Shown here: positions 53,959 to 63,287 of the stretch, piece after piece
How the letters are laid out: every line of letters starts with the position of its first letter
Numbering within the stretch: the stretch's first letter is position 1
NCBI RefSeq assembly: GCF_000423005.1
Contig: NZ_AUHD01000001.1
Span: forward strand, 1-64,000
Length of the DNA stretch: 64,000 nucleotides
Origin: Gelidibacter mesophilus DSM 14095
GTDB taxonomy: Bacteria; Bacteroidota; Bacteroidia; Flavobacteriales; Flavobacteriaceae
Direction of reading: 5' to 3'
Made by a program: the position numbers and the translations under genes
Notes under the pieces: model-generated
Told to the model about the DNA's origin: nothing
The model's database searches: none
What the model saw: only the letters and a program-made list of their open reading frames with translations

Positions 53959-54262
53959 TTAAAATGTTTCTCTAATTTATAATAGTGATATTCCTTATGG
54001 TAAGTGGTTATACGTAAAGCATACCTAAAATGTTACAAGAAATTAAAAATATTATTGAAATAAATAATTTCCAGGAATTCCACGTCCTTTTCCAGTAGCA
54101 AATAGATCACGGTAGGGGGTGAGACTAAATGAATCGCTCCTGAATAGATCATGAGCGACTATGTTAAGTAAACTTAGTGTAACCAATAAAAGAATACTAC
54201 ACTCAACACCCTTTTTATTGTAAGGGATTAAGAATTAGATTCGTCTTAAGGCACTATTAGAT
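53959..54262. other. Intergenic region upstream of rpoD
   Basis: Near 54030 the minus strand carries TATGCTTTAC with an upstream TTG about 17 bases before, a near-consensus promoter for rpoD. Weak inverted repeats CCCTT/AAGGG (about 54209-54226) and TCGCTC/GAGCGA (54134-54156) may end the transcript of the next gene. Nothing else seen. Confidence 0.4.
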
Positions 54263-54637
54263 TTATATTTTAATCAGTTTTTTATCCGCTAAATTAATGT
54301 CGTCGAGCATCTCATTGGTAAATTTATAATGTCCCCGTGTGGTAATTATCTTGAAACGTGAGGAATTCATTGCGCTTAGGGTGTTTAAAAATAGCCATTT
54401 GGATTTCAATAGGCGTGGCTTGTCGGATTTTAGGCTTAATTCAAAATAATGTTTTCGGCCTTCTTTTTCTGCAACAATGTCTGGGGTAACATCAATATCA
54501 CTGCCTTTTTTGTGATACGATTTTGGGGTTTCATAACCCTCTGCGTCAGCTTTGATGTTTTCAAAACCACTGTTCTCTAAGTAGGTCAAAGACGTACTTA
54601 AAATGTCCGAATACTTTTCTTTATCTGTGTAAACCAT
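54263..54637 (-). CDS. Conserved-looking hypothetical protein (124 aa)
   Basis: No family recognised. A small soluble, basic protein. The stretch 'SDIDVTPDIVAEKEGRKHYFELSLK' (about residues 46-70) has Pro-Asp (52-53), Glu66 and Lys70 in the rough arrangement of a PD-(D/E)xK nuclease-like core, but the Glu-to-Lys spacing is one residue too long, so activity is doubtful. Lies between rpoD and proA, same strand. Confidence 0.6.
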   Translation of the reverse strand: MVYTDKEKYSDILSTSLTYLENSGFENIKADAEGYETPKSYHKKGSDIDVTPDIVAEKEGRKHYFELSLKSDKPRLLKSKWLFLNTLSAMNSSRFKIITTRGHYKFTNEMLDDINLADKKLIKI

Positions 54638-54748
54638 AACCTATAATTTAATTAAAATATGGACAAATACAAATTTTTGTGAAGGTTTAACTTTTTAATC
54701 TACAGTCATCTTAAAACCAATTCCTCAAACCGGAACCCTCATCTCTCA

Positions 54749-55948
54749 TTATACCCTAACATGTCCATCCCCAAATACATAATATTTATTGGTGACCAAT
54801 TGTTTTAAACCTAATGGGCCTCTATGGTGCAACTTATCTGTACTAATGGCCAATTCGGCACCTACACCCATTTGTCCGCCATCAGTGAAACGTGTGGAGG
54901 CGTTATGGTATACTGCAGCACTATCTACTTGTTCCATGAATTTTTGGGCCAGACTTTTGTCTTCAGTGAGTATGGAAGCGGAATGTCCCCCAGAATAGGT
55001 GTTGATCATGTCTATGGCTTGGTCTTCATCTTTAGTTTCCGCAATCAGGAGTTTCATTGCTAAAAACTCCTCATACCAAGTCTCATCATTTTCAATCTTA
55101 GCTTCTTCGGTTAGCACTTTTCCTACCTTACGGTCAACAAGTAATTCAACATTCAAGCTATGTAGCACCGTTTGGAGTTCTTTCAGCTTTGCTTCATAAT
55201 TTGGAATGTTCTTATCGATCAATACCTTATCCAAAGCGTTACATCCTGAAATTTTATCTGTTTTGGCATTTACGATAACCTTGACGGTCTTCTCCCAATC
55301 GGCATCTTTGGCAACATATAAAAAGTTGTTGCCTCGCCCGCTAATCAAAACGGCACAAGTAGCATGATCCTTGACGAACTTAATTAAACGTTCCCCACCT
55401 CTAGGCACAATCAAATCAATCTTCTCCGGTGGATTCTTTAGAAACTCTTGGGTTTCTTCCCGCTGAAGATGCAAGAGTTTGATCCAATCTTTTGACAGAC
55501 CATTTTCCTCTAAAGCATCATGCCAGCATTTTTCAAGAATAAGATTACTGTTTAAGGCCTCTTTTCCGCCTTTTAAAAGAATTTTATTATTTGCTTTGAA
55601 GGCTAAAACCGCCGCTTCGATAGTCACATCTGGCCGTGATTCATAAATAATCATAATTGTTCCAAAAGGCGCTGTTTTATTGGTGATTTTCAAACCACTG
55701 TCCAACGTTAGGTCTGAAATTTCTTTTCCTACAGGGTCTTCTTGAGCCTTTACTTCCTTAATCGCAGTGATCATTCCATCAATTTTGGAATCATCTACAA
55801 CCAATCGGTCGTAAAGAGCTTGATCATTTTTGTCAAAGGCATCCAAGTCTTTTTGGTTTGCTTTTAAAATAGTTTTACGCTCTCTGTCAAGGATGTTCAT
55901 CATTGATTGTAAAACTTTATTTTTTATATCTGTTTTTAATAGTTTCAT
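54749..55948 (-). CDS. proA: Glutamate-5-semialdehyde dehydrogenase
   Basis: Second step of proline synthesis: reduces glutamyl-5-phosphate with NADPH. The 399-aa aldehyde-dehydrogenase-fold protein has 'GLKITNKTAPFGTIMIIYESRPDVT', 'LKGGKEALNSN' and the catalytic Cys in 'KISGCNALDK', plus the C-terminal 'TDKLHHRGPLGLKQLVTNKY'. Last gene of proC-proB-proA, 265 bases after proB, with a possible small frame between them. Confidence 0.95.
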   Translation of the reverse strand: MKLLKTDIKNKVLQSMMNILDRERKTILKANQKDLDAFDKNDQALYDRLVVDDSKIDGMITAIKEVKAQEDPVGKEISDLTLDSGLKITNKTAPFGTIMIIYESRPDVTIEAAVLAFKANNKILLKGGKEALNSNLILEKCWHDALEENGLSKDWIKLLHLQREETQEFLKNPPEKIDLIVPRGGERLIKFVKDHATCAVLISGRGNNFLYVAKDADWEKTVKVIVNAKTDKISGCNALDKVLIDKNIPNYEAKLKELQTVLHSLNVELLVDRKVGKVLTEEAKIENDETWYEEFLAMKLLIAETKDEDQAIDMINTYSGGHSASILTEDKSLAQKFMEQVDSAAVYHNASTRFTDGGQMGVGAELAISTDKLHHRGPLGLKQLVTNKYYVFGDGHVRV

Positions 55949-56186
55949 AGTTCGTGTTTAATTTTAATAATATGATTGAATTAGAGCATGATGCTCTATG
56001 GTTTGGCTTTGGATAGTTAACTGGTTCTTGTTCGCTTTCGTCAATTATTCCTCTTGCTGGGATTCTGAACTGTAATCCTTCCGACTTCAATTCCTTTTCT
56101 AGAATTGAGCCACCTTCCTTCGAAAGGAAGGAAGCAGCCTTTTTAATTTGGGCGTGTTTTGAGAATTTGGTGTTTTCAAACTTCAT
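55917..56186 (-). CDS. Doubtful small ORF between proB and proA
   Basis: An 89-codon frame overlapping the start of proA by 32 bases. Its middle 'SKEGGSILEKELKSEGLQFRIPARGIID' reads across a CCTTCC/GGAAGG palindrome and looks like translated repeat DNA. I see no family, no promoter and a poor start context. Probably not a gene. Confidence 0.2.
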   Translation of the reverse strand: MKFENTKFSKHAQIKKAASFLSKEGGSILEKELKSEGLQFRIPARGIIDESEQEPVNYPKPNHRASCSNSIILLKLNTNYETIKNRYKK

Positions 56187-56213
56187 GATTCCCGTTTCAA
56201 ACTCCTCACATTT

Positions 56214-56984
56214 TTAATGAATAAATTTCGTCCCAACTTCCTTATTGTCAATAATGTCAACAATAACATTTGCTCTTTTTCCGTTGGCGATATAGGTTGG
56301 AATGTTTTTTTCAGCAGTATGTTTTGCAATCTTTAATTTTGACGCCATGCCACCACGGCCTTCACCTTCTTTTTTGTTGGAAGCCATGACGTATTGCTCT
56401 ACCGCCTGATTTACTTTCACTTCCTTCAATTGCGTGGAGTTTTCATCATCTGGATGTCCTGTATACAGACCATCAGTATCTGAAAGAATAATTAAACGAT
56501 CCACATCCAATAATTCAGAGACTAAACTTGCGAGCTCATCGTTATCCGAAAACATGGACATGGTCAAAGACGTCGCATCGTCCTCATTGGCGATAGGAAT
56601 AATCCCTTCTGAAAGCAAACCTTCATAACAGTTGATCATGTTTTCACGGTGCTTTCCAATATCAAAATCTCTTTTAGTGGCCAAAACCTGTGCGCATCGC
56701 ATGCCATAGTCATGAAACAGACTATAATAATGACGCATCATTCGGGGTTGTCCCACTGATGAATAGACTTGTCGTCTTATCGACGGGTCTTTTATACTGG
56801 TTTCGCCCAAAATTTCTTTTCCTGCAATGGCAGATCCTGAAGACACCAGGATGACCTCGATATTTCGTTCGTTTAAAACAGATATTTGTCTTACCAATTC
56901 CTTTAAAACAGGACCTAAAATTCTATTATCTTTATTAGTCAGTACATTGGTACCAACTTTTACTAATACACGTTTTGTTTCCAT
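56214..56984 (-). CDS. proB: Glutamate 5-kinase (kinase domain only)
   Basis: Phosphorylates glutamate to start proline synthesis. The 256-aa amino-acid-kinase protein has 'VLVKVGTNVLTN', 'VSSGSAIAGKEIL', 'NEDDATSLTMSMFSDNDELASLVSELLDVDRLIILSDTDGLYTG' and 'GRGGMASKLKIAKH'. It lacks the C-terminal PUA domain of the ~367-aa E. coli form, a known short type. Begins two bases after proC ends. Confidence 0.93.
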   Translation of the reverse strand: METKRVLVKVGTNVLTNKDNRILGPVLKELVRQISVLNERNIEVILVSSGSAIAGKEILGETSIKDPSIRRQVYSSVGQPRMMRHYYSLFHDYGMRCAQVLATKRDFDIGKHRENMINCYEGLLSEGIIPIANEDDATSLTMSMFSDNDELASLVSELLDVDRLIILSDTDGLYTGHPDDENSTQLKEVKVNQAVEQYVMASNKKEGEGRGGMASKLKIAKHTAEKNIPTYIANGKRANVIVDIIDNKEVGTKFIH

Positions 56985-56986
56985 TA

Positions 56987-57790
56987 TTATTTTTTTCCCA
57001 ATTCAACAGCTCTATCAAAGGCGGCATAAGCGGCGTCTTCGATAAGTTGTTTTACATTATTGTCGTCCATAGAATCTATGGCAGCTTGTGTGGTGCCGCC
57101 TTTTGAGGCGACTTTGGCAATCCATGATTTTGGTGAAATATCATTCTGATTAAAGAGTTCAATAGCCCCTTCAAAAGTATTGCTTACAAGAACCTTAGAA
57201 TCGTAATCTGAAAAGCCCATTTTTAAGGCGGCTTCCAGCATTGATTGCATGAAGTAGAACACATATGCAGGTCCACTTCCAGAGATTCCGGTTGAGGCAT
57301 CAATGAAATTTTCTGTGGCTACATGGATCGAAGTTCCTGTGGTGTCCAATAGATTTCTCACCATTAGCAATTCTATTTTTGAAACCGTTTCTGATTCAGT
57401 GTAAGATGTTACACCTTTACCAACTTGAGCTGGCAAATTTGGCATGGTTCTTACCACTTTGCTTTTGCCCAACTGTTGTTGAATAGTTTCTATAGTAACA
57501 CCAGCCATTAACGACACAAAAATCTGATCATCGTTAAGCATAGGTTTCATGATCTTGAATAGATTTTCACTATGAAATGGTTTGACGGCTATAAATACGA
57601 GATCGGCCTTTGGAAGGCAATCATCAAGATTATTATACACATCAAACTGCGGCTGTTGCCTTAATGTTTCTATTTTTTTTGGATCCGTGTCAAAAATCCG
57701 GAGTTTATGTTTACTGAGCAAAGGTGAGCTTGCCATACCTTCGGCATAGGTCAATCCCATATTTCCTGCTCCAATGACTAATACTTTCAT
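56987..57790 (-). CDS. proC: Pyrroline-5-carboxylate reductase
   Basis: Last enzymatic step of proline synthesis. The 267-aa protein has an N-terminal NAD(P) motif 'VLVIGAGNMGLTYAEGM', 'DLVFIAVKPFHSE', 'VVRTMPNLPAQVGKG' and the dimerisation helix 'DASTGISGSGPAYVFYFMQSMLEAALKMGF', and 'VASKGGTTQAAI'. First gene of the proC-proB-proA operon. No promoter consensus is clear in the 300-base gap upstream. Confidence 0.94.
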   Translation of the reverse strand: MKVLVIGAGNMGLTYAEGMASSPLLSKHKLRIFDTDPKKIETLRQQPQFDVYNNLDDCLPKADLVFIAVKPFHSENLFKIMKPMLNDDQIFVSLMAGVTIETIQQQLGKSKVVRTMPNLPAQVGKGVTSYTESETVSKIELLMVRNLLDTTGTSIHVATENFIDASTGISGSGPAYVFYFMQSMLEAALKMGFSDYDSKVLVSNTFEGAIELFNQNDISPKSWIAKVASKGGTTQAAIDSMDDNNVKQLIEDAAYAAFDRAVELGKK

Positions 57791-58035
57791 TTTTTAAGTT
57801 ATTGATTATCAATATTAATTTCTACTAGAGCTGCAAGGACTGTACGGAAGACCCCTTTTATCGAACTAATTTAGGAGAATCGCCAAATTGATAAATTTGA
57901 ATGCCTAGATTCATCAATTTATGAATTATCAGAGGAGAATCTTGTCCTATTCTCAATTGTTAAAATTTGACGAGGTGACAGGTTGTCGGGATTTTGCAAG
58001 TTTGTCGGGTGCTTTTTTAAAATCAGGGTATAAAA
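57791..58035. other. Intergenic stretch between pnp terminator and proC
   Basis: Non-coding; the only feature seen is the pnp terminator at its right end. Two copies of AGGAGAATC about 70 bases apart lie near 57873 and 57940. Confidence 0.4.
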
Positions 58036-58068
58036 AAACCTCCCAAGTATTAAAAACATGAGAGGTTT
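58036..58068 (-). terminator. Terminator hairpin after pnp
   Basis: On the minus strand AAACCTCTCA pairs with TGGGAGGTTT (one wobble pair) around a 13-base loop, followed by a run of seven T. It lies 28 bases past the pnp stop. Confidence 0.8.
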
Positions 58069-58095
58069 GATATATAAAGAATTTAAAATCAGAAA

Positions 58096-60348
58096 TTAAT
58101 TATCTCTTTTATCTTCTCTTGGTTTGCGATCATCACGACCTCTATTGTCACGAGATCCACGATTATCACGTCCACCACTTCTATTGTCTCTATTGTTATC
58201 TCTTGGCGGTCTAGCAACATAACCTTCTGGCTTGTCCAATAACGCCTTACGAGATACTTTTTCCTTACGTGTCTTAGGATCTACGCCAAAGTATTTTACT
58301 TCAAAAACATCACCCATATTCACCACGTCAGAAACATTCTCAGTACGTTCCCATGCCAATTCACTTACGTGCAATAACACTTCATTTCCTGGTGCGTCCA
58401 AATACTCAACAACGGCCCCAAAATCGAGCATCTTAATGACTTTAACTTTATAAGATCCGCCGACGGTTGGTTTAAACAATAACGAATCAATTTTTGTAAG
58501 AACCGCATCAATACCTTCTTGATTGGTACCTAAAATTTCCACAATACCTTCTTCAGTAATAGGATCTTCGTTGATAACAATCGTTGTCTTGGTTGCTTTT
58601 TGTAATTCTTGAATGACTTTTCCACCTGGTCCAATTAACGCACCAATGAATTCGTTAGGAATCACACGGGTAATCATTTTTGGAGCATGTGCTTTTACAT
58701 CGTCATTTGGCTGAGCAATGGTTTCTACCAATTTGTCAAGAATATGTAAACGACCGTTACGTGCTTGCTTTAAAGCATTCACTAAAATTTCGTAAGACAA
58801 ACCTTTAACCTTGATGTCCATTTGACACGCGGTAATACCATCTGCAGTACCAGTAACTTTAAAGTCCATATCACCTAAGTGATCTTCATCACCAAGAATA
58901 TCAGACAATACTGCATATTTTCCAGATGCTGCATCAGAAATCAATCCCATTGCAATTCCAGAAACTGGTTTTTTCAACTGAACTCCTGCATCCATCAACG
59001 CCATTGTTCCCGCACAAACTGTAGCCATAGAAGAAGAACCGTTAGATTCTAAAACTTCAGAAACCACTCTTACGGTGTAAGGACACTCATCAGGAACCAT
59101 ACCTTTTAAAGCACGTTGTGCCAAGTTTCCATGTCCTACTTCACGACGAGACGTTCCACGGATTGGACGTGCTTCACCAGTTGAAAAAGGAGGGAAGTTA
59201 TAGTGTAAATAGAAACGCTCTTCACCTTCAAAAGATGGCATGTCTATTTGGTTGGCCTCTCTTGAAGTACCTAAAGTAACGGTCGCCAAGGCTTGAGTTT
59301 CTCCACGTGTAAAAAGAGCAGAACCGTGTGTAGATGGTAAATAATCCACTTCACACCAGATTGGTCTGATTTCGTCTGTCTTACGACCATCTAAACGCAA
59401 ACCTTCATTTAAGGTAAGGTCACGAATCGCATCTTTTTCGGCTTTATAATAGTAATGAGATACCATGCCACCATAATCTGCTAATTCTTCTTCAGAAAAA
59501 CTCGCTTTGATGTCTTCTTTAATGCCATCAAAAGCAGCACTTCTTTCATGTTTAGCTGATCCGGCTTTTGCAATGGCGTACACTTTATCGTATGCCATAT
59601 CATGAATTTTTTTCGCTAAATCTTCATCGGTTCGTTCTGGTTCGTATTCACGAACAGCTTTCTTTCCAAAGGCTTCAGCTAATCTTAACTGAGCAGCACA
59701 CTGAACTTTAATAGCTTCATGGGCAAATTTAATGGCTTCGGCCATTTCTTCTTCAGAAATTTCATCCATTTCACCTTCAACCATCATCACTGAGTCCGCT
59801 GAAGCTCCAATCATCATATCGATGTCAGATTCTAATAGCTGTGCTCTTGTTGGATTGATGATAAATTCACCATTAATACGACCCACTCGCGCTTCAGAAA
59901 TAGCACATTCAAATGGGAAATCTGACAATTGGATAGCTGCAGAAGCCGCTAATCCAGCCATGGCATCTGGCATCACATCTTCATCATGAGACATTAACTG
60001 GATCATCACTTGAGTTTCTGCATGGTAATCACTTGGGAATAATGGACGCAATACACGATCCACCAAACGCATGGTCAATACTTCGCCGTCGCTTGGTCTT
60101 GCTTCTCTTTTGAAGAAACCACCAGGATAACGTCCTGCAGCAGCAAATTTCTCTCTATAGTCTACGGTCAACGGTAAAAAGTCAACATCACTTTGTTTGT
60201 AATTGGAAACAACCGTACATAATAACATACATTTTCCCGATTGCACAACAACCGAACCATGAGCTTGTTTAGCCAATTTTCCGGTTTCGATGGAGATTGT
60301 ACGTCCATCACCAAGGTCAATGACCTCTTTAAAAACTTTTGGAATCAT
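58096..60348 (-). CDS. pnp: Polyribonucleotide nucleotidyltransferase (PNPase)
   Basis: A 3'-5' phosphorolytic exoribonuclease of the RNA degradation machinery. The 750-aa protein has two RNase PH domains ('[16 protein letters not shown]', '[15 protein letters not shown]', '[20 protein letters not shown]', '[12 protein letters not shown]', '[18 protein letters not shown]'), a KH domain ('[26 protein letters not shown]') and an S1 domain ('[43 protein letters not shown]'). The tail of about 40 residues is an Arg/Asp/Asn/Gly-rich low-complexity stretch that probably binds RNA. It follows rpsO, the usual gene order. Confidence 0.96.
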   Translation of the reverse strand: MIPKVFKEVIDLGDGRTISIETGKLAKQAHGSVVVQSGKCMLLCTVVSNYKQSDVDFLPLTVDYREKFAAAGRYPGGFFKREARPSDGEVLTMRLVDRVLRPLFPSDYHAETQVMIQLMSHDEDVMPDAMAGLAASAAIQLSDFPFECAISEARVGRINGEFIINPTRAQLLESDIDMMIGASADSVMMVEGEMDEISEEEMAEAIKFAHEAIKVQCAAQLRLAEAFGKKAVREYEPERTDEDLAKKIHDMAYDKVYAIAKAGSAKHERSAAFDGIKEDIKASFSEEELADYGGMVSHYYYKAEKDAIRDLTLNEGLRLDGRKTDEIRPIWCEVDYLPSTHGSALFTRGETQALATVTLGTSREANQIDMPSFEGEERFYLHYNFPPFSTGEARPIRGTSRREVGHGNLAQRALKGMVPDECPYTVRVVSEVLESNGSSSMATVCAGTMALMDAGVQLKKPVSGIAMGLISDAASGKYAVLSDILGDEDHLGDMDFKVTGTADGITACQMDIKVKGLSYEILVNALKQARNGRLHILDKLVETIAQPNDDVKAHAPKMITRVIPNEFIGALIGPGGKVIQELQKATKTTIVINEDPITEEGIVEILGTNQEGIDAVLTKIDSLLFKPTVGGSYKVKVIKMLDFGAVVEYLDAPGNEVLLHVSELAWERTENVSDVVNMGDVFEVKYFGVDPKTRKEKVSRKALLDKPEGYVARPPRDNNRDNRSGGRDNRGSRDNRGRDDRKPREDKRDN

Positions 60349-60600
60349 AAATTTTTTAATTCTAATTAAACAATGGTCGTTGTGTTGTTGTGTAGTGTTG
60401 TGTGTGGACCAATGAAAAACTGTATTGAGCTTCTTCTATTTCGAGTGTTAGACGCTCTCGATTGCGTTACTATTCTTATTCCTATTCTTTTTTGGGCGTT
60501 CCCCTAAAAAGGGTCGGGCTGTCCGCTATATCTTTTACAGCGCCAAAAAGCTGTAAAAGGATGCCGCTTCCATCCCTAACGCAAAAAAACCAAACGCAAA
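60349..60600. repeat. Dispersed GC-rich intergenic element between rpsO and pnp
   Basis: From about 60491 to 60592 lies GGGCGTTCCCC, GGGTCGGGCTGTCCGC, a perfect 9-bp hairpin TTTTACAGC / GCTGTAAAA (60533-60541 and 60550-60558), then GGATGCCGCTTCC and ATCCCTAACGC. This composition differs from the surrounding AT-rich DNA. From memory, near-identical sequence recurs between genes in other Bacteroidota genomes. It has no good reading frame. Confidence 0.5.
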
Positions 60601-60607
60601 ACAAAAA

Positions 60608-60627
60608 ACCACGCTGAAAGGCGTGGT
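60608..60627 (-). terminator. Terminator hairpin after rpsO
   Basis: A 7-bp stem ACCACGC / GCGTGGT with a 6-base loop, followed on the minus strand by a T-run. It starts 12 bases after the rpsO stop. Partial read-through would let pnp be transcribed with rpsO. Confidence 0.8.
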
Positions 60628-60638
60628 CTTTGAAGGGA

Positions 60639-60908
60639 TTATTTTCTTAATCCTAATTCTTTTACGATGGCACGATATCTTAAGACATCTTTCTTAGTTA
60701 GGTAGTCAAGTAATGCACGACGCTTACCAACTAACATGACCAATGAACGCTCCGTATTATAATCTTTACGATTGTTTTTTAAGTGTTCTGTTAAATGACT
60801 GATTCTGTAGGTAAACAAAGCAATTTGCCCTTCCGCTGAACCCGTGTCTTTTGCTCCTTTACCATGTTTTGCAAAGATGGCTTCTTTTTCTTTTTGATCT
60901 AAATACAT
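60639..60908 (-). CDS. rpsO: 30S ribosomal protein S15
   Basis: An 89-aa small-subunit protein that binds 16S rRNA early in assembly. Sequence hallmarks are 'GSAEGQIALFTYRISHLTEHLKNNRKDYNTERSLVMLVGKRRALLDYLTKKD' and the closing 'RYRAIVKELGLRK'. Standard length. Precedes pnp as in many bacteria. Strong promoter about 57 bases upstream. Confidence 0.97.
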   Translation of the reverse strand: MYLDQKEKEAIFAKHGKGAKDTGSAEGQIALFTYRISHLTEHLKNNRKDYNTERSLVMLVGKRRALLDYLTKKDVLRYRAIVKELGLRK

Positions 60909-60964
60909 GCTAATATTATTGTAAATGATTGTTATGTACGCAACTCGGTTTTCGAATCACGGTG

Positions 60965-60972
60965 CAAAGATA
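60965..60972 (-). promoter_or_regulatory. Promoter -7 element for rpsO
   Basis: TATCTTTG on the minus strand, an exact TAnnTTTG match, followed by CACCG. It gives a leader of about 50 bases before the rpsO ATG. Confidence 0.6.
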
Positions 60973-61086
60973 GTAATTATTATAATATGAATAATACTGC
61001 CCATTGATATTTCTTTTAATCGATGATTTGAAGGAAATTGACTATAAATATTTGTTAATTCGTTAAGCTTATGGCAAAATCTAAGT

Positions 61087-61094
61087 TATTTTTG
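61087..61094 (+). promoter_or_regulatory. Candidate -7 promoter element for the histidine kinase
   Basis: TATTTTTG fits TAnnTTTG and is followed by ACC. Starts 32 bases before the ATG at 61119. Confidence 0.4.
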
Positions 61095-61118
61095 ACCCGA
61101 AGCGATTTAAGATAAGAG

Positions 61119-62216
61119 ATGCCAACACAACTGATTAATATAAAAGATAAGCTTTTTGAAAATATATTCGAAAACGCACCAAATGGAATAGCCATCGTTG
61201 GTTTAGATTATAGTTGGGTTAAAGTCAATCGCAGCATGATGGAGCTTTTGGGATATTCTGAAACGGAGTTTTATACGATGAAATTTCCTGAGATTACGCA
61301 TAAGGATGATTTAGATGCTGATACTGAGTTTCTTAAGAAATTAGTTAATAACGAAATTGAAAGTTATCAAATTGAAAAGCGTTATTTCCACAAAAACGGA
61401 AATGTGGTGTGGACCTTATTATCAGTTTCCATGGAAAAGCATCTCGATGGTAGTGCGCTATATTTCATTTCGCAAGTGGTGGACATCACCAAGCAAAAGG
61501 AGATTTTATGGGAAATGAATTCCATTAAGGAAATTGCCAAAAATCAGAATGATATGCTCTCCAATTTTGCGCATATCGCCACCCATGATATCCGAAGCCA
61601 TATTGGCAATCTCGGGATGATTACTGACTTTATGGAGGAAGAGACCGCAGGAATCAAAAATGACGAGAATTTTAAAATGCTCAAGGAGTCGTTGTCTCAG
61701 TTAGAAGTCACCATTTCCAATCTGAATGAGGTCAGACGGGATGATTTTTCTCTTCATGGAAATTTGTCATCTAAAAATTTAGGTGTTTTTGTGGAGAACG
61801 CCATTTATAATATGAATGCTATTGCCAAAAATGAACGTTGTGAGATCTTTAATGAGGTGGATGATGATATTTTTGTGCTTGGAGTATCTATTTATTTAGA
61901 CAGCATTATTCTCAATTTTTTGACCAATGCCATTAAATACAGTTCAAAAGATCGAAAATCTTATGTGCGGTTGCGGACAAAAATCCAAGATGACTTTGTA
62001 ATATTGGAAATTGAGGACAATGGATTAGGAATTGATTTAGAATTATATAGAAATGACTTGTTCCAGTTTAGAAAAACATTTCATCATATACGTGATTCTA
62101 GAGGGGTGGGCTTATTCATTACTAAAAATCATATTGAAAGTATGGGAGGAAGAGTAGAGGTCAAAAGCCAAGTTAATGTGGGCTCAACCTTCAGCGTTTA
62201 TTTTCAGAAAGCTTAA
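61119..62216 (+). CDS. PAS-domain sensor histidine kinase
   Basis: A 365-aa soluble kinase. PAS domain at about residues 12-128 ('FENAPNGIAIVGLDYSWVKVNRSMMELLGYSETEFY', 'YFISQVVDITKQKE'), then a helical linker and H-box 'ATHDIRSHIGNL' (His156), and an ATPase domain with 'NFLTNAIKYSS', 'IEDNGLGIDLELY' and 'GVGLFITKNHIESMGGRVEV'. No membrane helix, so it senses an internal signal. No response regulator is next to it. Stands alone on the plus strand between housekeeping genes. Confidence 0.9.
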   Translation: MPTQLINIKDKLFENIFENAPNGIAIVGLDYSWVKVNRSMMELLGYSETEFYTMKFPEITHKDDLDADTEFLKKLVNNEIESYQIEKRYFHKNGNVVWTLLSVSMEKHLDGSALYFISQVVDITKQKEILWEMNSIKEIAKNQNDMLSNFAHIATHDIRSHIGNLGMITDFMEEETAGIKNDENFKMLKESLSQLEVTISNLNEVRRDDFSLHGNLSSKNLGVFVENAIYNMNAIAKNERCEIFNEVDDDIFVLGVSIYLDSIILNFLTNAIKYSSKDRKSYVRLRTKIQDDFVILEIEDNGLGIDLELYRNDLFQFRKTFHHIRDSRGVGLFITKNHIESMGGRVEVKSQVNVGSTFSVYFQKA

Positions 62217-62242
62217 TACTTAGGACTTTTTATCAATAAAAA

Positions 62243-62295
62243 AGCCACTTGAAACAATTAAATTAATTAATTCGTTTTATGTGGCTCAGTTTTTT
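62243..62295. terminator. Bidirectional terminator between histidine kinase and accD
   Basis: AGCCAC and GTGGCT arms flank an AT-rich loop with partial inner AAAC/GTTT pairing. T-runs lie after the hairpin on both strands. It serves the converging kinase (plus) and accD (minus) transcripts. Confidence 0.6.
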
Positions 62296-62310
62296 TAAAT
62301 GAGATTTAGA

Positions 62311-63168
62311 TTAAACCCGCAATGGTTGATTCGTGATCAAATCAATATAAAGGTTAATCTTGTTCTTCAAATCTTTACGTTCAGTAATAAAATCCAAGAA
62401 TCCGTGTTCTAATAGAAATTCTGCGGTTTGGAAATCTTCCGGCAATTCCTGACCTGTGGTATCTCTCACGACACGTGGTCCTGCAAAACCAATCAAGGCT
62501 CCTGGCTCACTGATGTTAATATCGCCCAGCATGGCAAAAGAGGCGGTTGTACCACCAGTTGTCGGGTCCGTGCATAAAGAGATATAAGGCAAACCGGCGT
62601 CAGCCAACTGTGCCAACTTAGCCGATGTTTTTGCCAGTTGCATCAATGAAAGAGCAGCTTCTTGCATACGTGCACCTCCTGATTTTGAGATGATGATGAA
62701 TGGCAATTTCTTCTTTAAGGCATATTCTCCAGCACGTGCAATTTTTTCGCCTACCACACTGCCCATAGAGCCCCCAATAAAGGCAAAATCCATACAGGCC
62801 ACAACAATGTTTTTTCCTTTAGATTTACCTACGGCACAACGTACCGCATCCTTAAGTTTGGTTTTTTCTTCAGCGGCTTTTAAACGATCTGGATAAGCTT
62901 TGGTATCTACAAATTTTAAAGGGTCTTTTGAAGATAAATTGGCATCCAATTCTTTGAATTTATTGTCATCAAACAGAATTTGAAAATACTCCTTGCTCCC
63001 AATTCTTACGTGGTATCCATCTTCTGGACTTACAAAAAAGTTCTTCTCAAGTTCTTCCGTATCTATAATTTTACCCGTTGGAGATTTATACCACAAGCCC
63101 TTCGGCGTGTCTTTTTTCTCCTCTGTAGTAGTGGTGATTCCTTTTGTTTTTCTTTTAAACCAAGACAT
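62311..63168 (-). CDS. accD: Acetyl-CoA carboxylase carboxyltransferase subunit beta
   Basis: Forms the carboxyltransferase with AccA and produces malonyl-CoA for fatty-acid synthesis and for the ACP cassette above. The 285-aa protein has '[26 protein letters not shown]' and the crotonase-like core '[30 protein letters not shown]', '[21 protein letters not shown]' and '[29 protein letters not shown]'. The N-terminal zinc-ribbon region (residues 26-56) has no cysteines, unlike E. coli AccD. Promoter overlaps the end of fbaA. Confidence 0.95.
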   Translation of the reverse strand: MSWFKRKTKGITTTTEEKKDTPKGLWYKSPTGKIIDTEELEKNFFVSPEDGYHVRIGSKEYFQILFDDNKFKELDANLSSKDPLKFVDTKAYPDRLKAAEEKTKLKDAVRCAVGKSKGKNIVVACMDFAFIGGSMGSVVGEKIARAGEYALKKKLPFIIISKSGGARMQEAALSLMQLAKTSAKLAQLADAGLPYISLCTDPTTGGTTASFAMLGDINISEPGALIGFAGPRVVRDTTGQELPEDFQTAEFLLEHGFLDFITERKDLKNKINLYIDLITNQPLRV

Positions 63169-63279
63169 AGTGACTTATGATTTACATTCCTGCGTAGGCA
63201 GAAATCTTATGATTAGATGATTATAACCGGTCTTATAATTTTTTCAAGTGATTAGGAGAAAACATCCCAAAACCTGCCG

Positions 63280-63287
63280 CAAAGTTA
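63280..63287 (-). promoter_or_regulatory. Promoter -7 element for accD, overlapping fbaA's stop
   Basis: TAACTTTG on the minus strand fits TAnnTTTG, followed by CGGCAGG. It overlaps the fbaA stop codon (63285-63287), so accD has its own promoter and a leader of about 105 bases. Confidence 0.55.

Noticed and set aside
56214-56984. Truncated proB
   Set aside because: The kinase domain is complete; the short form without PUA domain is a known type, and no frameshift is seen after the stop.
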